Shown here: in pieces, positions 1 through 10,640 of the stretch | Numbering within the stretch: position 1 is the stretch's first letter | Layout: the number at the start of each line of letters is the position of its first letter | Made by a program: the position numbers and the translations under genes | NCBI GenBank assembly: GCA_951213105.1 | Contig: OX578140.1 | Coordinates: 123,249,649 to 123,313,648, forward strand | DNA: 64,000 nucleotides | Direction: 5' to 3' | Origin: Amaurobius ferox | Lineage: Eukaryota > Arthropoda > Arachnida > Araneae > Amaurobiidae | Notes under the pieces: generated by a model | What the model saw: the letters and a program-made list of their open reading frames with translations, nothing else | Told to the model about the DNA's origin: nothing | Database searches by the model: none

Positions 1-589
1 GTACGTTGCTATTATTAACTTTAAAATAAGTAATGCTTTTTTTAATTATATGGGCTTTGTTCCAGTAGAACTGTGTTGCTTAAGTTTACGGAAAAGGGTA
101 ATGTTTGTGAGATTTTATTTATGAATGTTAAAAATTCCGATTTTGTAAATTTAAGATTTTAAGAATAATCAACGTCTCCCTGAAATTTTATTTGAATTTC
201 TTACATTTATCATAGAATTGTATGTTTATATAACGTTTGTTTTTGATTATTCAGAAACACTGGTTATAACAGATAGATTTAAGGATTATAGCTACATAAA
301 AAAAATAAGCAATACCTAATGTTGAAATAAGTATATCATCTGCTGTGTTCTTCATACGGCATCAGGTGAAAATGGTCAACAAAAGTCAGTTTTATTAACA
401 TTGGTCAAAAGTCAATATTTTTGTTTTCATTACTGCATTTCGTGAAAATATTTTAGCAGTTTTTCTGAGAAATTTCGAGTTATACCGCTTTTTATGCGAG
501 ATTGCGAATTTTAGCACATATAAATTGAAATTTAAAACTTACGCTTTTATTCGTATGTAGTATACGCTCATAAGGCTTGAACTGAAGAA
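1..589. other. AT-rich non-coding DNA
   Basis: No convincing coding potential, splice-bounded exon or transposon terminus is visible. The sequence is AT-rich with short homopolymer runs. It could hold an upstream non-coding exon of the gene that begins near 3732, but nothing marks one. Confidence 0.4.
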
Positions 590-775
590 GTCTTTAGCTG
601 AATGTTATGATGCTGGCATACAAAACTTCAGGACCAGGTTCAAACCCTGGCACTGCAAAGTTGATGATTTCGCCTTCTCGCTACATTGGTGATCTTGGAC
701 AAGCACGAAACATTTTTCACTTTGAGTCATTCAATGTCACTTCAACCAAGGCATGTCGCCCACCCCCACAGATTT
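590..775 (+). mobile_element. tRNA-derived SINE (head plus part of body)
   Basis: The stretch 594-655 reads like a tRNA gene turned retroposon: an A-box-like block starting 'tagctgaatg', and a good B box 'ggttcaaaccc' at 637-647 next to a short T-stem ('ccagg'/'cctgg'). A tRNA-unrelated body follows to about 775. There is no complete cloverleaf, so this is a SINE promoter head and not a tRNA gene. The 3' end and target duplication could not be fixed. It looks unrelated in body to the SINEs at 48.2-48.9 kb. Confidence 0.6.
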
Positions 776-1007
776 TTCTGAATATTTATACATAGTTACA
801 AACAGAAACTTATATCACAGTGCAAAATTTTATTTCATTCCATGCATCAGTTTTTTAGCAATAAATTTTCAAAGAAATTTCAATTCACTTGGTGCTGCTT
901 TGCGGATGCATGAAATGAAAACCTTGTGTTTGATAAAATCTTTTCTTGCTTTGCACCAAATTGTCAGAAACACATAATTTTTTTTTCTATGGATATTCTG
1001 GAATATA

Positions 1008-1353
1008 TGCTTATTATCAAACAGTACTATGCATTTTGGTAACATGCTAATTAAAATCCTGTTTTTTTTGCACTAAACTTGAAAAATGTAAAAAACAATT
1101 TTTTTTTTTTTAATTTCAGCTAAAGAAATGTTTTTTAAAACAAACTCCATATTTAAATTTCCTGATAATATTTTTGGTTGGTCGGAGGAATGCTTATTAT
1201 CAAACAGTACTATGCATTTTGATAACATGTTAATTAAAATCTTATTATTTTTTGCACTAAACTTGAAAAATGTAAAAAACAATTTTTTTTTAAAATTTCA
1301 GCTAAAGGAATGTTTTTCAAAACAAATTCCATATTTAAATTTCCTAATAATAT
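1008..1353. repeat. Two-copy tandem duplication, 183-bp period
   Basis: The block starting 'tgcttattatcaaacagtac' at 1008 is repeated from 1191, including the following A/T runs and the piece 'ccatatttaaatttcct'. The copies differ by scattered substitutions and poly-T length. The short ORFs that cross it follow the duplication and are not genes. Confidence 0.8.
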
Positions 1354-1360
1354 TTTTTAC

Positions 1361-3111
1361 ATATTCTTTATACAGTAACCTGCTTACCATAAAAAAAAAT
1401 TAGAGGTGGTTTTTGGAAAATGTGGATAAAATATTTTTTTGCATAAGATAAAAATATTTTTTTTGGCTACATTTTTAAACGTTAAAGGTAAAAATAATTT
1501 ATCTATTTAATAAATTTATGTATAAATAACTGAATTTATTTGTTAAAAATTAACAATTTTTATATATTAATATTGATTGCTATCGGTTTTATAGAAACAA
1601 TTAAAATACAAAGAAACATTTTAAATATTCCTCTTGTGACTATATTGATAATTAAATTGCATAATTTTAAATCATATAAAAGATTAATAATTAGAAATGT
1701 TTTATTGGGGTGTTCTGGTACCGATTATTGGTTTCACCAAAGTAAAGATGCACAAATTAAAAGCCTGCTTAGTACAAACTTCTTATATCAGGTTTTATAT
1801 ACATAACTATGTCAGAGATGGTTAAATTGCATATTTTTATTCCATTGGTATTAGTCATATAAACATCTTTCTTTCTAGAAAAAAAAAATTGATCAGCTAC
1901 ATCTAAAAATTAACATCTCCTTCATATTTACTAAATAAAATTTCCCATTTTCTTATTAATAAAAACTTGGTTTTATACTTTTGTCCAACTATTTTGAACA
2001 ATCTTCTCCGATAGACAACTCCTACAGAAAAATGCAATTAATTGGGCACATACAGCAAGCATGCACTTAACTTATGTATGCACTTAACTTAAAATGATAT
2101 GTAAATGACTTGCAGTTTATAACAGATTCTAATGTCATTTTACCATTGCAATTTTATTTTAACAATATCATTATTGATTCGAAGTAGCAACACTGAACAA
2201 ACAGGTATAATTATTTAAAAACCATAACGATTTTAAATTAACTCAACACCAACTTATATTATATAAATTTATAAAATATTTTGATTATATATATAGAAAC
2301 TTATAAAACAATTCAATTTAAAACACAAAGACACTATAATTAATATATAAACTCTACATATGGGTCATTATATTATCAATTCAAACCATTTTTGTACTTG
2401 TTACTACTATTGAGTAATCTATATAATGTTTTCCTCCCTAGGCCACATAGTTTCTAAAATGTTAAAATTTTGGGAAATTGCATACAAATGATGAAAAAAT
2501 TCCATTAAATTTGCAATCTTTCTACAAAAGATTGCTTAAATTTTTACAAAAGAACACTCAAATTGATAATATTTATTAAAACATGTAAAAGTTTGCTATT
2601 TTTACAAAAGTGTTAAAATTCATGATTCTATTTTTAAAATGTTATATTTGAATTTTAATTTGCAATTTTACGAAAGAACACTAAAATTTCCAATTTTTAT
2701 GAGAAGATAAAGTGTGCTAAATTCATGCATCTTACACAAATCTTATTCTAACTTTCAGTTTTGTCATCTATTGATCATATTTGGAAATAAAGTATCATGA
2801 AGTACTTACTAGCGATTTCCCATAGTCTAAGGCTAAAATGAATACAATAAGGAATTTTTAAGGGCCCTTATAAAGAAACTCCTAAATCCAGGAGTTTTTT
2901 AGGATTTCCAGAAAGTGTACGAATCTTGCGATGTGTACAAAGGTCCGTGCATACAAAACGAGGTCAAATTTAATTTCATATGTGCACAATAAAACAGTTA
3001 ATAATTTTAAAATAATGCTTTAAATTTGAATATTTTTTATATTATGTTTAATAAATGAATATTTTTAAATGTTAGTGACAACCTTTATGAGTTAAATCAT
3101 TGTAATTATAC
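1361..3111. other. AT-rich non-coding DNA
   Basis: I see no gene or intact element. The sequence is strongly AT-rich with many short A/T runs. ORFs here are low-complexity and lack splice context. Confidence 0.35.
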
Positions 3112-3126
3112 ACACTTTCTAACAAC

Positions 3127-3184
3127 CCGGCCACACAGAAAGCTACCATTAGCCTATGGGTTGGTCGTGTGGTCTGGGTTTTCT
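3127..3184 (+). mobile_element. SINE-tail mini-insert, copy 1
   Basis: A 58-bp module that starts 'ccggccacacagaaagctac' and ends 'ggtctgggttttct'. It matches the 3' end of the SINE family at 48.2-48.9 kb (the shared core is 'ggtctgggttt', preceded by a similar 'taccatta...gttggtcg' block). It is bounded by the 15-bp direct repeat 'acactttctaacaac' at 3112-3126 and 3185-3199, as expected for retroposition. It carries no promoter box of its own, so it is probably a strongly 5'-truncated SINE. Confidence 0.7.
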
Positions 3185-3199
3185 ACACTTTCTAACAAC

Positions 3200-3256
3200 C
3201 GGCCACACAAACAGCAACCATAAGCCTTTGGGTTGGTCGTGTGGTCTGGGCTTTCT
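3200..3256 (+). mobile_element. SINE-tail mini-insert, copy 2
   Basis: A second module of the same kind, diverged from its neighbour at about eight positions, followed by a third copy of the target repeat ('acactttctaataa', 3257-3270). The pair is therefore flanked and separated by the same short direct repeat. Either a second insert used the same target or the insert plus its target copy was duplicated in tandem; the divergence says it is not recent. Confidence 0.7.
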
Positions 3257-3270
3257 ACACTTTCTAATAA

Positions 3271-3731
3271 ATGCCATCAAAATACAAAATTCTGTTAATA
3301 GAAAATTGGCTCTTAGCTTGAGGAAAAATTTGTTCAGCCCTGACTTAATTTATAAAACATATGTACATGTTTTATTTTTATGAAACTCTTGATTGTGGCA
3401 TCTTAGTTGGGAATACTTTATAATTTATTACTAATATAAATTTGCTAAAATTTAGTGTGCTTCTAGAGCCCTCCCAATTCCTATGTCACCATTGAAGTCG
3501 CAGAACTTTTAAATAATATACTAAAGCAAATTTATAAAACTGTTACCTTAATGGATCAATTACCTTATTTTTGATTTACATTTTTCTGTTGTATCATCAA
3601 TTATAATTACAGATGTGTTAATTAAAATATGTTCATATTATGTATCTTACATTTATTTGTTATTTTTGTGAATCATCTTTGTAATTATGAATTATGATAT
3701 ATTTTGCTATATTGTTTATGTATTTTATTAG
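3271..3731. other. Non-coding, upstream of the first recognised exon
   Basis: AT-rich sequence ending in a plausible splice acceptor ('tattttattag', AG at 3730-3731). No promoter motif can be called. An upstream exon may lie here or outside the window. Confidence 0.35.
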
Positions 3732-5454
3732 GGGAAGGAAATGAAGTTAAATAGTTACCGTAGCTGTAGGAAAAACAGTTCTTTTGAAAGTAAAACAAAA
3801 AGAAAGCCATTACAATGTAAAAACAATATTGACTTAGAATATGTAAAGGCAAATATTCAACCAACTGAAATGAGCATGTCTTTGAAGAGCAAAAGAGGAA
3901 GGAAATCCTCAATAAGTAAAAATATTTTTCTTGATAAAGCTATGCAGCAAAATAATCAACTAGGTAAAGTAAACAGGTCTTTGAGAGGCAAAAGAAGTAA
4001 GAAGCTGACGAGAAGCAAAAGTAAAAACAATGTTGAAATTGATATCTCTCTGCTACAGGATAATAGGGTGATTGAAGCTATAAGTTCTTTAAAGAGACAA
4101 AAGAGAAGAATGTCATTGCTGGGTGAAAGCAATATTGAATCTGGCAGATCTGTACAGAATAGGTCTTATAAAGCTAACAAATCAAACACGAAAAAAGGAA
4201 AAAAGTTCCCATTGTATGGTATACCTGTAGTTGAGAATTGTTTGCCACAAGTTAATCAGTCTACTACAGCAATAATTTCCTTGGAGAACAAAAAAGGAAA
4301 AAAACCTCTGATGCTTGAAAATCCTGTTACTGATGAATCCATACCACAAGCTAATCAGTCTACCACACAAAATAATTCATTAAAAAATAAAAAAAGAAAA
4401 CAATCATCAGTGCAGAAAAAGGATATAATTGACAAATCTATATTACAAACTAATCAATTATCCATAGCAAAATATTCTCCAAGGAACAGATCATCATTTG
4501 CTGTAAGTCCTTTGAAGAGGAAAAAGAGAAGAATGATATCATTGGGTGAAAACAATATTGAATCTGGCAGATATATACAGAATAAGTCCATTAAAGCTAA
4601 CAAATCAAACAGGAATAATAAAAAAAAGTCCCCATTGTATGGTAAACCTGTAGTTGACAATTGGATGCCACAAGTTAATCAGTCTACCATAGCAATAAAT
4701 TCCTTGGAGAACAAAAAAGGAAAGAAATCTTTGGTGCTTGAAAATTCAGTTACTGATGAATCTATACCACAATCAAATCAGTCTATCACTCGAAACAATT
4801 CATTGAAGAATAAAAAAAGAAAACAATCATCAGTGCAGGAAAAGGATATAATTGACAAATCTACATTACAAGTTGATCATTTATCCATAGCAAAATATTC
4901 TCCTAGGAACAGATCATCATTAATGAGTGAAATAGATATTGACAACTTTCTAGAAAAATCTCCAAAAGAAACCCAATCTGATAAGAATGAGAAACATAAA
5001 GTTTCTTACATTTTACCTTTTACGTCTACACCTATTGTACAATGCCATGTGAAACTGCAAAGATGTTTTATCCTTGACACTTGTACTTTTAATCAGAAAT
5101 CCAAAAGGCCAAAATTGAGTGAAATTCAGCCTAACAAGGTTTTCTCATTCACATCGCCAAATAAAATCAAGAGATCATCAGCATTTAGTATAAATCTACG
5201 ATCTAGACAACAAAGTATGCCTTTAAAAGAGATACAAAGTATACCTTTAGAAGAGACACAAAGTATGTCTTTAGAAGAGACGCAAAGTAATACTGAAACT
5301 GTGCAAAATAAAAAACACTTTAGAAAGTCCCCCAAGAGAAACAAACAGAAAAGTAAGACTGTCCGAAAGGCAAAAACTTTTACAAAAGGAATTACTATTG
5401 ATGATTTAGCATTATCAGAAAATCCTGTCATTAAACGAAAAACAAGATCTGAAG
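3732..5454 (+). CDS. Exon 1 (recognised) of a five-exon gene: Lys/Ser-rich, probably nuclear protein
   Basis: Largest exon of the one well-supported host gene, whose joined coding sequence gives about 725 residues. The reading frame is open from the acceptor-like AG at 3731; the first Met is at 3741 with G at -3, so 3732-3740 may be 5' UTR or may continue an upstream exon. The exon ends in the donor 'gaag|gtaagt' with one base of the next codon (phase 1). Residues 1-571 are rich in Lys, Ser and Asn with many basic clusters (e.g. 563-570 'VIKRKTRS') that look like nuclear localisation signals. Residues 114-252 are tandemly repeated at 255-393. A short 8-residue repeat ('SIPLEETQ' type) lies near 492-516. 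No catalytic domain or transmembrane segment is visible. I do not recognise the family; a chromatin or cell-cycle role is only a guess from composition. The frame runs past the donor to a stop at 5544-5546, which would be intron read-through. Confidence 0.8.
4080..4925 (+). repeat. Internal tandem duplication in exon 1 (2 x 423 bp)
   Basis: Residues 114-252 and 255-393 align throughout with a constant offset of 141 residues. Shared landmarks are 'NIESGR', 'PLYG', 'PQVNQST', 'SLENKKGKK', 'VTDESIPQ', 'SLKNKKRKQSSVQ' and 'LSIAKYSPRNRSS'. The frame is kept in both units, so the duplication has been tolerated or selected in a coding sequence. DNA identity is high but clearly below 100%. Confidence 0.9.
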
Positions 5455-5546
5455 GTAAGTTATTAAATTATATTTATTCAGTTTTATGTAGTATACAGCA
5501 TTTACTTTTTATCATTAGGCGCAGTTTTTGTAACCAAGTATATTAA

Positions 5547-6286
5547 CCATAATTAATCATTTGAGCATGTTTTGCCACTATTGTTACTAGACCTGAAAAT
5601 TCAAATTTTCATTTGGTAGCTAGTTGTCAGTAAGCAGCTTTAGTGGCCACTGTATCAATCATGGATTTTCTGTAAAATTGATAATTATGGTTATACTTAA
5701 TTTTTGTTCTTTTGATTAGGTATGGCACGAATCCAGAAAAGAACCGAAATGATCTGATATCGATACTGATTAGATTGCTATTATAACATGATATAACAAG
5801 TTTATAATTGCTGTAAAATTATGTATAAATTTGATTTCAACCATAATTTATAACTACCCTCCTTCGTAAATACTAAAAAATAAAAAATAAAAATTTCTAT
5901 TGTACTTCTAAGGACATGCTTTTGGGCATTACTAGTTATATTCATGCTGGTGAACAATTATTAAAGTGGCATAAAATGGAAAGAAAAAGGACTATATATG
6001 TCAACTGATGAATAAATTGAGAGCGAACTCCTCGTAACCACCGACAGGTAGGGACAAAATAATACTTTGCAGACTGTCCCGAGAGGATTGGGGCCATGGC
6101 TGCATAAACAACTTGGAGAAAAGGTCAATGATTTGTAAAATAGGGGGTAGTCAGGGGCACATTCACTGCTTAGGGGCCCGAAAATTTTTTATTGGTGGCA
6201 TTGGTTGTGAGTCTGTGTCTCCAATCAAATCCCAATAAAAAGTTGAAATTTATGCAATTTACTAAACATACTATAGCAGACCGTGG
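5547..6286. other. Intron 1, no feature recognised
   Basis: Beginning of the 7.2-kb first intron (5455-12700). One patch near 6125-6190 ('caggggcacattcactgctt') looks like a transposon terminus but has no partner that I can find. Confidence 0.35.
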
Positions 6287-6363
6287 GGTATGCTATACCA
6301 TTTAGCAGGTATAGCATACCAAGGACATTTATAAGGTATAGCATATCAAGGATATGCTATACC
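6287..6363. repeat. Double hairpin of 'ggtatgctatacc' units
   Basis: 'ggtatgctatacc' at 6287-6299 pairs perfectly with 'ggtatagcatacc' at 6308-6320. 'ggtatagcatatc' at 6335-6347 pairs with 'gatatgctatacc' at 6351-6363. The two hairpins are built from the same word, so all four arms can cross-pair. It may be a remnant of a small inverted-repeat element or of a palindromic minisatellite. Confidence 0.75.
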
Positions 6364-6437
6364 ATTTAAATAATCTGTTAGTATACAGACTAAAGTATTT
6401 AAGTATATAAGGAAATTTTTCAAAGAAAAGACCCACT

Positions 6438-6518
6438 GTCCCATCGTGGATACGAACTACCTATCTGTGAACTTGTCACTATGCCAGCTAGCGCACAATC
6501 ATTTAAGCTATCTGGGGA
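6438..6518 (-). mobile_element. tRNA-like SINE head, decayed
   Basis: Read on the minus strand, 'tagcttaaatgattg' resembles an A box and 'gtagttcgtatcc' a B box (consensus GGTTCGANTCC) at tRNA-like spacing. The stem positions are poorly preserved, so it is a fossil SINE head and not a tRNA gene. No body or target duplication was recognised. Confidence 0.45.
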
Positions 6519-7647
6519 TCACACTTTTACTCAGGGTTTGAAAAACAATGGGCGCCAGGTCACCATGGCGACTAAAATCGGAGCTGGCGACCATAATTTC
6601 TCTTTTTAATTACTGGCATGAAATTCTTCCAAGGATCTGCGAATTTCCACTTTTGTGTTGGTTTTTATTTTCCCCAGTATTTCCTTTTTTTTCTCGTTTA
6701 TTGCCTGATAATTTTTTTCTTTCCACAGGTGAAAATATTTTCCTTGCAAATTCCGAAATTTCCTTTCCTTAAGTAGGGTGCCCACAGGGCACAAAAGTCC
6801 AGAGAAAGTTATAAAATCGGTTATGAATGTCCACAATCTTACAAATTTTGAGATGGGAGTTTTCCCGATCTTACATCTGGAAATCTGTTTCCCTGCTCTT
6901 GTAATTTTTCCCTGCTGTTTCCCTGTTATTGTTCCTCTGTAAATCTGTCCGTGAAATCGGCCCTCTCATGCAGCGATTGCTTCCATTTCACGAGGGAGTT
7001 GACCAATGACTATTATCGTATAACATACAAAAACTATTTTTCAAATATATTACTCATGAAATGGACTTCTTTGTAGCAGTATATCGTAAAAAACGGCAAT
7101 TGTACACGATTCTCAGTATATCTCGTTTAATTGTGAAAATGTCTTCCACTTATGCAATCTGTTTGCATCCACTAAAATTTTTATAATTCTTATGAGTTGT
7201 ATACATAAAAATTGGTTTCCAAACAGATTATTAATGAAATGAAAGGCTATTTTGAGGCTAAACTGCATTTATATGCCATCCTCGGTATATCGCGTTTAAT
7301 TGTGAAAATATTTTTACTTTATCATACTTATATAACATAGTATAGAAAAAGTATTGTTTTTACAAAAATTTTCGAATTCGATATTTTAATGCTAATATAT
7401 GCTTTAGGACCCACTGAACACGTTTTGACTATTTTAGGAGTGATGTCCATATTAATGGATTTTGGCGAAACTATATATCAGAATTTGTTATCAAAAAATC
7501 CAGAACTAGATAGAATTTTTTTTAAATTCACATGAAAACTTATATTATTTATTCGAAATTTTATATTTTTTTAGCATGGCAGCATAGGATAAAATTTAAG
7601 ATATTCATGCATAAAAAGAATTATTTATGGCTTAATGATTGCAGATT
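6519..7647. other. Intron 1, unassigned repeats
   Basis: No gene. The segment near 7400-7455 ('ttaggaccca..gaacacg..gagtgatgtcc') has a relative at about 61527-61572, so part of this stretch is a dispersed repeat of unknown class. Confidence 0.35.
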
Positions 7648-8237
7648 TTCAGAAATGCAGCTGAAATCATGATGAAATCTGATGCAGATGAAAAAATGCT
7701 ACTGAAAAGAATGAAGTTTTTGAGTACCCATGATTCATTGAACTATGGCGACAGTGTTTCTTTAACTTCTTCATACTCATCAACTGTGCAGTACTGAAAG
7801 TCTATACTCAAAAACTTATTTTCCCAATTCTGAAAAATTCAATTTTTCTTTTTACCCAATTTCTGAAAATCGTCTTCTTGTTAAGCATTATTATTGTAGT
7901 GAACATCAGTTTACTGAATGTATGACAGCATTAGACTATATTACACCAAATAATTTAGCAAAAATTGAGTCTGGATTTGTCAGTCTATGAAGGATCTTGG
8001 TGGCTTGCATGTATTCTTGAGAAGAATAATGTTACGAGCAACTATAAAGTAAGCTTCCTACATCCTAAGGGACCTTCTCCTTCTTTCTTTTATCCTTAAC
8101 CGAGTGACGTATTGAATGTACCAGGTGAGACCATTTTGCAAAAAGTAGAGCCTGTTACTTCAATTGGGAGAGTTTGTACTCTGAGCAAGGAAGAAATGAA
8201 ATTGTCTTCACTCAGTTTGGAGAAGTACTTATTTTAA
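7648..8237 (+). pseudogene. Decayed transposon protein with a C-terminal 'GxWW...F.P.GP' domain
   Basis: Frame 7986-8237 reads a WW-containing patch ('YEGSWWLACILEKNN'), then 'VSFLHPKGPSPSFFYP', an in-frame stop, and 'VLNVPGETILQKVEP'. This order resembles a C-terminal module I associate with uncharacterised transposon-linked proteins of arthropods (aromatic pair, then F-x-P-x-GPS, then V-P-x-x-x-IL). An open stretch at 7648-7800 ('IFRNAAEIMMKSDADEKMLL...') follows an AG and ends at a stop; it may be another part of the same reading frame. At least one stop and probably frameshifts break it. The family assignment rests on motif resemblance only. Confidence 0.4.
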
Positions 8238-8403
8238 AAGTTCTTGAAAAAAGTGAGGTTTTGTAATTATGATTATAAATACAAAATTAAATTTTGAATG
8301 ACATATGTGAAATATTAAGTGTACAGCAAATTGTTAAAATTGAAAAGAACATATGTGGGCTGAATGTTTGAAACAACTGGTTAATGAGTTATGTACTAAA
8401 TGT

Positions 8404-9402
8404 ATGTCATTCTGTGTCAAATCAATTAATGGTTTGAACCTTTATACCTCAGAAATTGATCATTTTTGGTACATTGATAGTACCAGTAAAGTTTACAAAA
8501 TTTCGGATTTTTTGGGCTCTTAGATTTTCAGTTATTAACTTTTTTAAAAAAAGGCAAATCTGATGATCATAAACTATTTGACCCAGAGAGCTCAAATTGG
8601 TGCATTCTTTTATTTTCGATGAGCCTAAATTTGATATACAACATGATTATGGTATTCTAACTGTTTTTTTAAAAATTGGAGTTTTTAAAAAAATTACAAA
8701 CTAAAAAAAAATTTTTTTTAGAAAATCTATAAAAAAAAAAAACTGATTTTTTTCAAAAAAATTAATAACATTTTTTTTTTCAAAAAAATTAATTAAACAA
8801 ATAGTCCCTTAATGTTTTAAAGACATTAAGGGACTATTTGTGTGCCAAATATCATAGTTGGTCGTTAAGGGGTTCCTATGGAAATTAAATTTTTTGTAAA
8901 TTTAGCAAATTTCACGTATAGTTTAATACAAAAAAAAAATTTTCATGGGAACCCATTGGCATCCCATTATGAAACTTGGCATACAAGTAGTCCATTAACA
9001 TCTTTAAAGCATATATTTTTTTCAAAAAAATTAAAAGAGGTGTTTTTGAGATTAAAATTTTTTTTTTTTTTTTAAGCTTTTTAAAAAATTCAAATTTGAA
9101 ATAACATAGTCATGTTATATATCAAATTATGGCTCATTAAAAGCAAAAGAAAATGACACCAATCTGAGCTCTCTAGATTAAATAGTTTTTGATCTACAGC
9201 TGTTTAAAGATATCAATACTTTGCTAAGATTGACAGATTTCACTTTTTTGAAAGTCAATAACTGAAAAACTAAGAGCCCAAAAAATCTAATATTTACAGT
9301 TTTTGTTAGCTTCACTGGTACTACCACTGTAAAAAAAATTATTAATTTCCATGATGTCAAGGTTCAGACCATTGGTTGATTTGACACGGAATGACCCTGG
9401 GG
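8404..9402. mobile_element. Foldback (long inverted repeat) MITE
   Basis: The left half (about 8404-8840) is an imperfect inverted copy of the right half (about 8820-9402). The ends read 'tgtcattctgtgtcaaatca' on the left and, in reverse complement, 'ggtcattccgtgtcaaatca' on the right. The centre holds a near-perfect hairpin, 'aatagtcccttaatg' / 'cattaagggactatt', at 8800-8839. The element has no coding capacity. Similar ends ('catggaatgac', 'tcattccatatcaaat') occur at about 35820, 22060 and 54700, so it belongs to a dispersed family. It lies within intron 1. Confidence 0.8.
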
Positions 9403-9479
9403 ATATTCCAAGTTTACTCCAAAAATGTCATCCAATTAGGTGTAGCCGTTCTCCCATGATGATGAGACAGATAAAGAAA

Positions 9480-10640
9480 GTTAACATTCACAATTATGTG
9501 TAAATTCCTATAGTATTCTAAATGACTTTGTTATTCAAACTGTTCTATTAAAATATTTAATTCTTCAAAAAATGTATAAGAATCTCTAGGCTCGATATAC
9601 AAAATTTTCACAGGCACATCTGAAGAATAAAGCATCTTGGTCCAGTTTGTAAACAAATTTAGAAAAAGTATTTTTTAATTCTCACAAAATTATATCATAC
9701 TTAATGATATCACAAAATGAATCATAATTATGCAAAATATTGAATTTTCATCAATTTGGTATCATTTTGATGAATTTGGCATATATATCATTTTATCAAT
9801 TTGATAACATTTTCGCCAGTTTAGTGACATTATAAAAATCCGCTAAATTTATCGCCAAGTGGGACTGTAGAACCAACAGTCCCACTTGGCGACAAATTGG
9901 CAAAACATCATCACAATACTACCCCCTAACAAAGCACAATTTCATTTATTTAGCACAATTTCATCAATTTCAAGATATTTTCATGGATTTACAAACATTT
10001 TTATCAGTTTGATGACATTTTAAAAATTCGCTAAATGTGTTACTAAGTAGGGCTGTTGGACTGACGGACAAATGCTACCGAAACATCATTTCAGTACTCT
10101 CTTTTAAGAAAACATTATTAATTTTATTGATTTAGCATAGTTTTTATCAATTTGGGGAAATTTCCATCAATTTAGCAACATTTAAGAAAAGTTGCCAAGT
10201 TGGTGATATCCCGCCAAATTCATAGATATGAATTTGTAGGTCTGAAGAATGAAACATCCTGATCCCATTTGTATATACTAAATAAAAACACTAAAATTGT
10301 ATTAGAAGATATACCCATTCTACTCTTATTCTGTTTCAACAATCGGCTAAATGAGTTTATTGGCTAAACACAATATATGAGTTTTTTGGCTAAATGCAAT
10401 ATATGAGTTTGAAAGCTTTTTGCTAAAATAAATGAAAATGATGTATGTAGTCCATAATTAATATAATTAAAAGAAAAATCAAACCGTTCATTTATAATAT
10501 ATATTTTTATATATATTTATTTATTATTCAAATCAAAAAAATAATAATAAAAATTAACAAACGCATTTGATTTAATTGCATTGCTGAGCAACATGATATG
10601 AGAAAGAATCTTCCTCATAAAATGCTTATAATTTAATAAC
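9480..10640 (+). repeat. Dispersed repeat, copy A (partner at 59.87-60.50 kb)
   Basis: Blocks such as 'cacaattatgtgtaaattcc', 'ttattaaaatatttaattct', 'cacaggcacatctgaagaat' and 'attgctgagcaac' occur in the same order at 59885-60460. Copy A has an extra interior (about 9680-10230) with many 'caatttgg..acattt' words and a perfect hairpin. No coding capacity was seen. Confidence 0.65.
9853..9891. repeat. Perfect 16-bp hairpin
   Basis: 'cgccaagtgggactgt' (9853-9868) is the exact reverse complement of 9876-9891, with a 7-base loop. The arms are GC-rich in an AT-rich setting. It sits inside the extra interior of the surrounding repeat and may mark a terminus or a nested insertion. Confidence 0.85.

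Noticed and set aside
590..655. A tRNA gene
   Set aside because: A and B boxes are present, but no acceptor stem closes and the sequence runs into a SINE-like body.
6720..6775. An exon after 'ttctttccacag'
   Set aside because: The following sequence has no long frame, no donor and sits in unassigned repeats.
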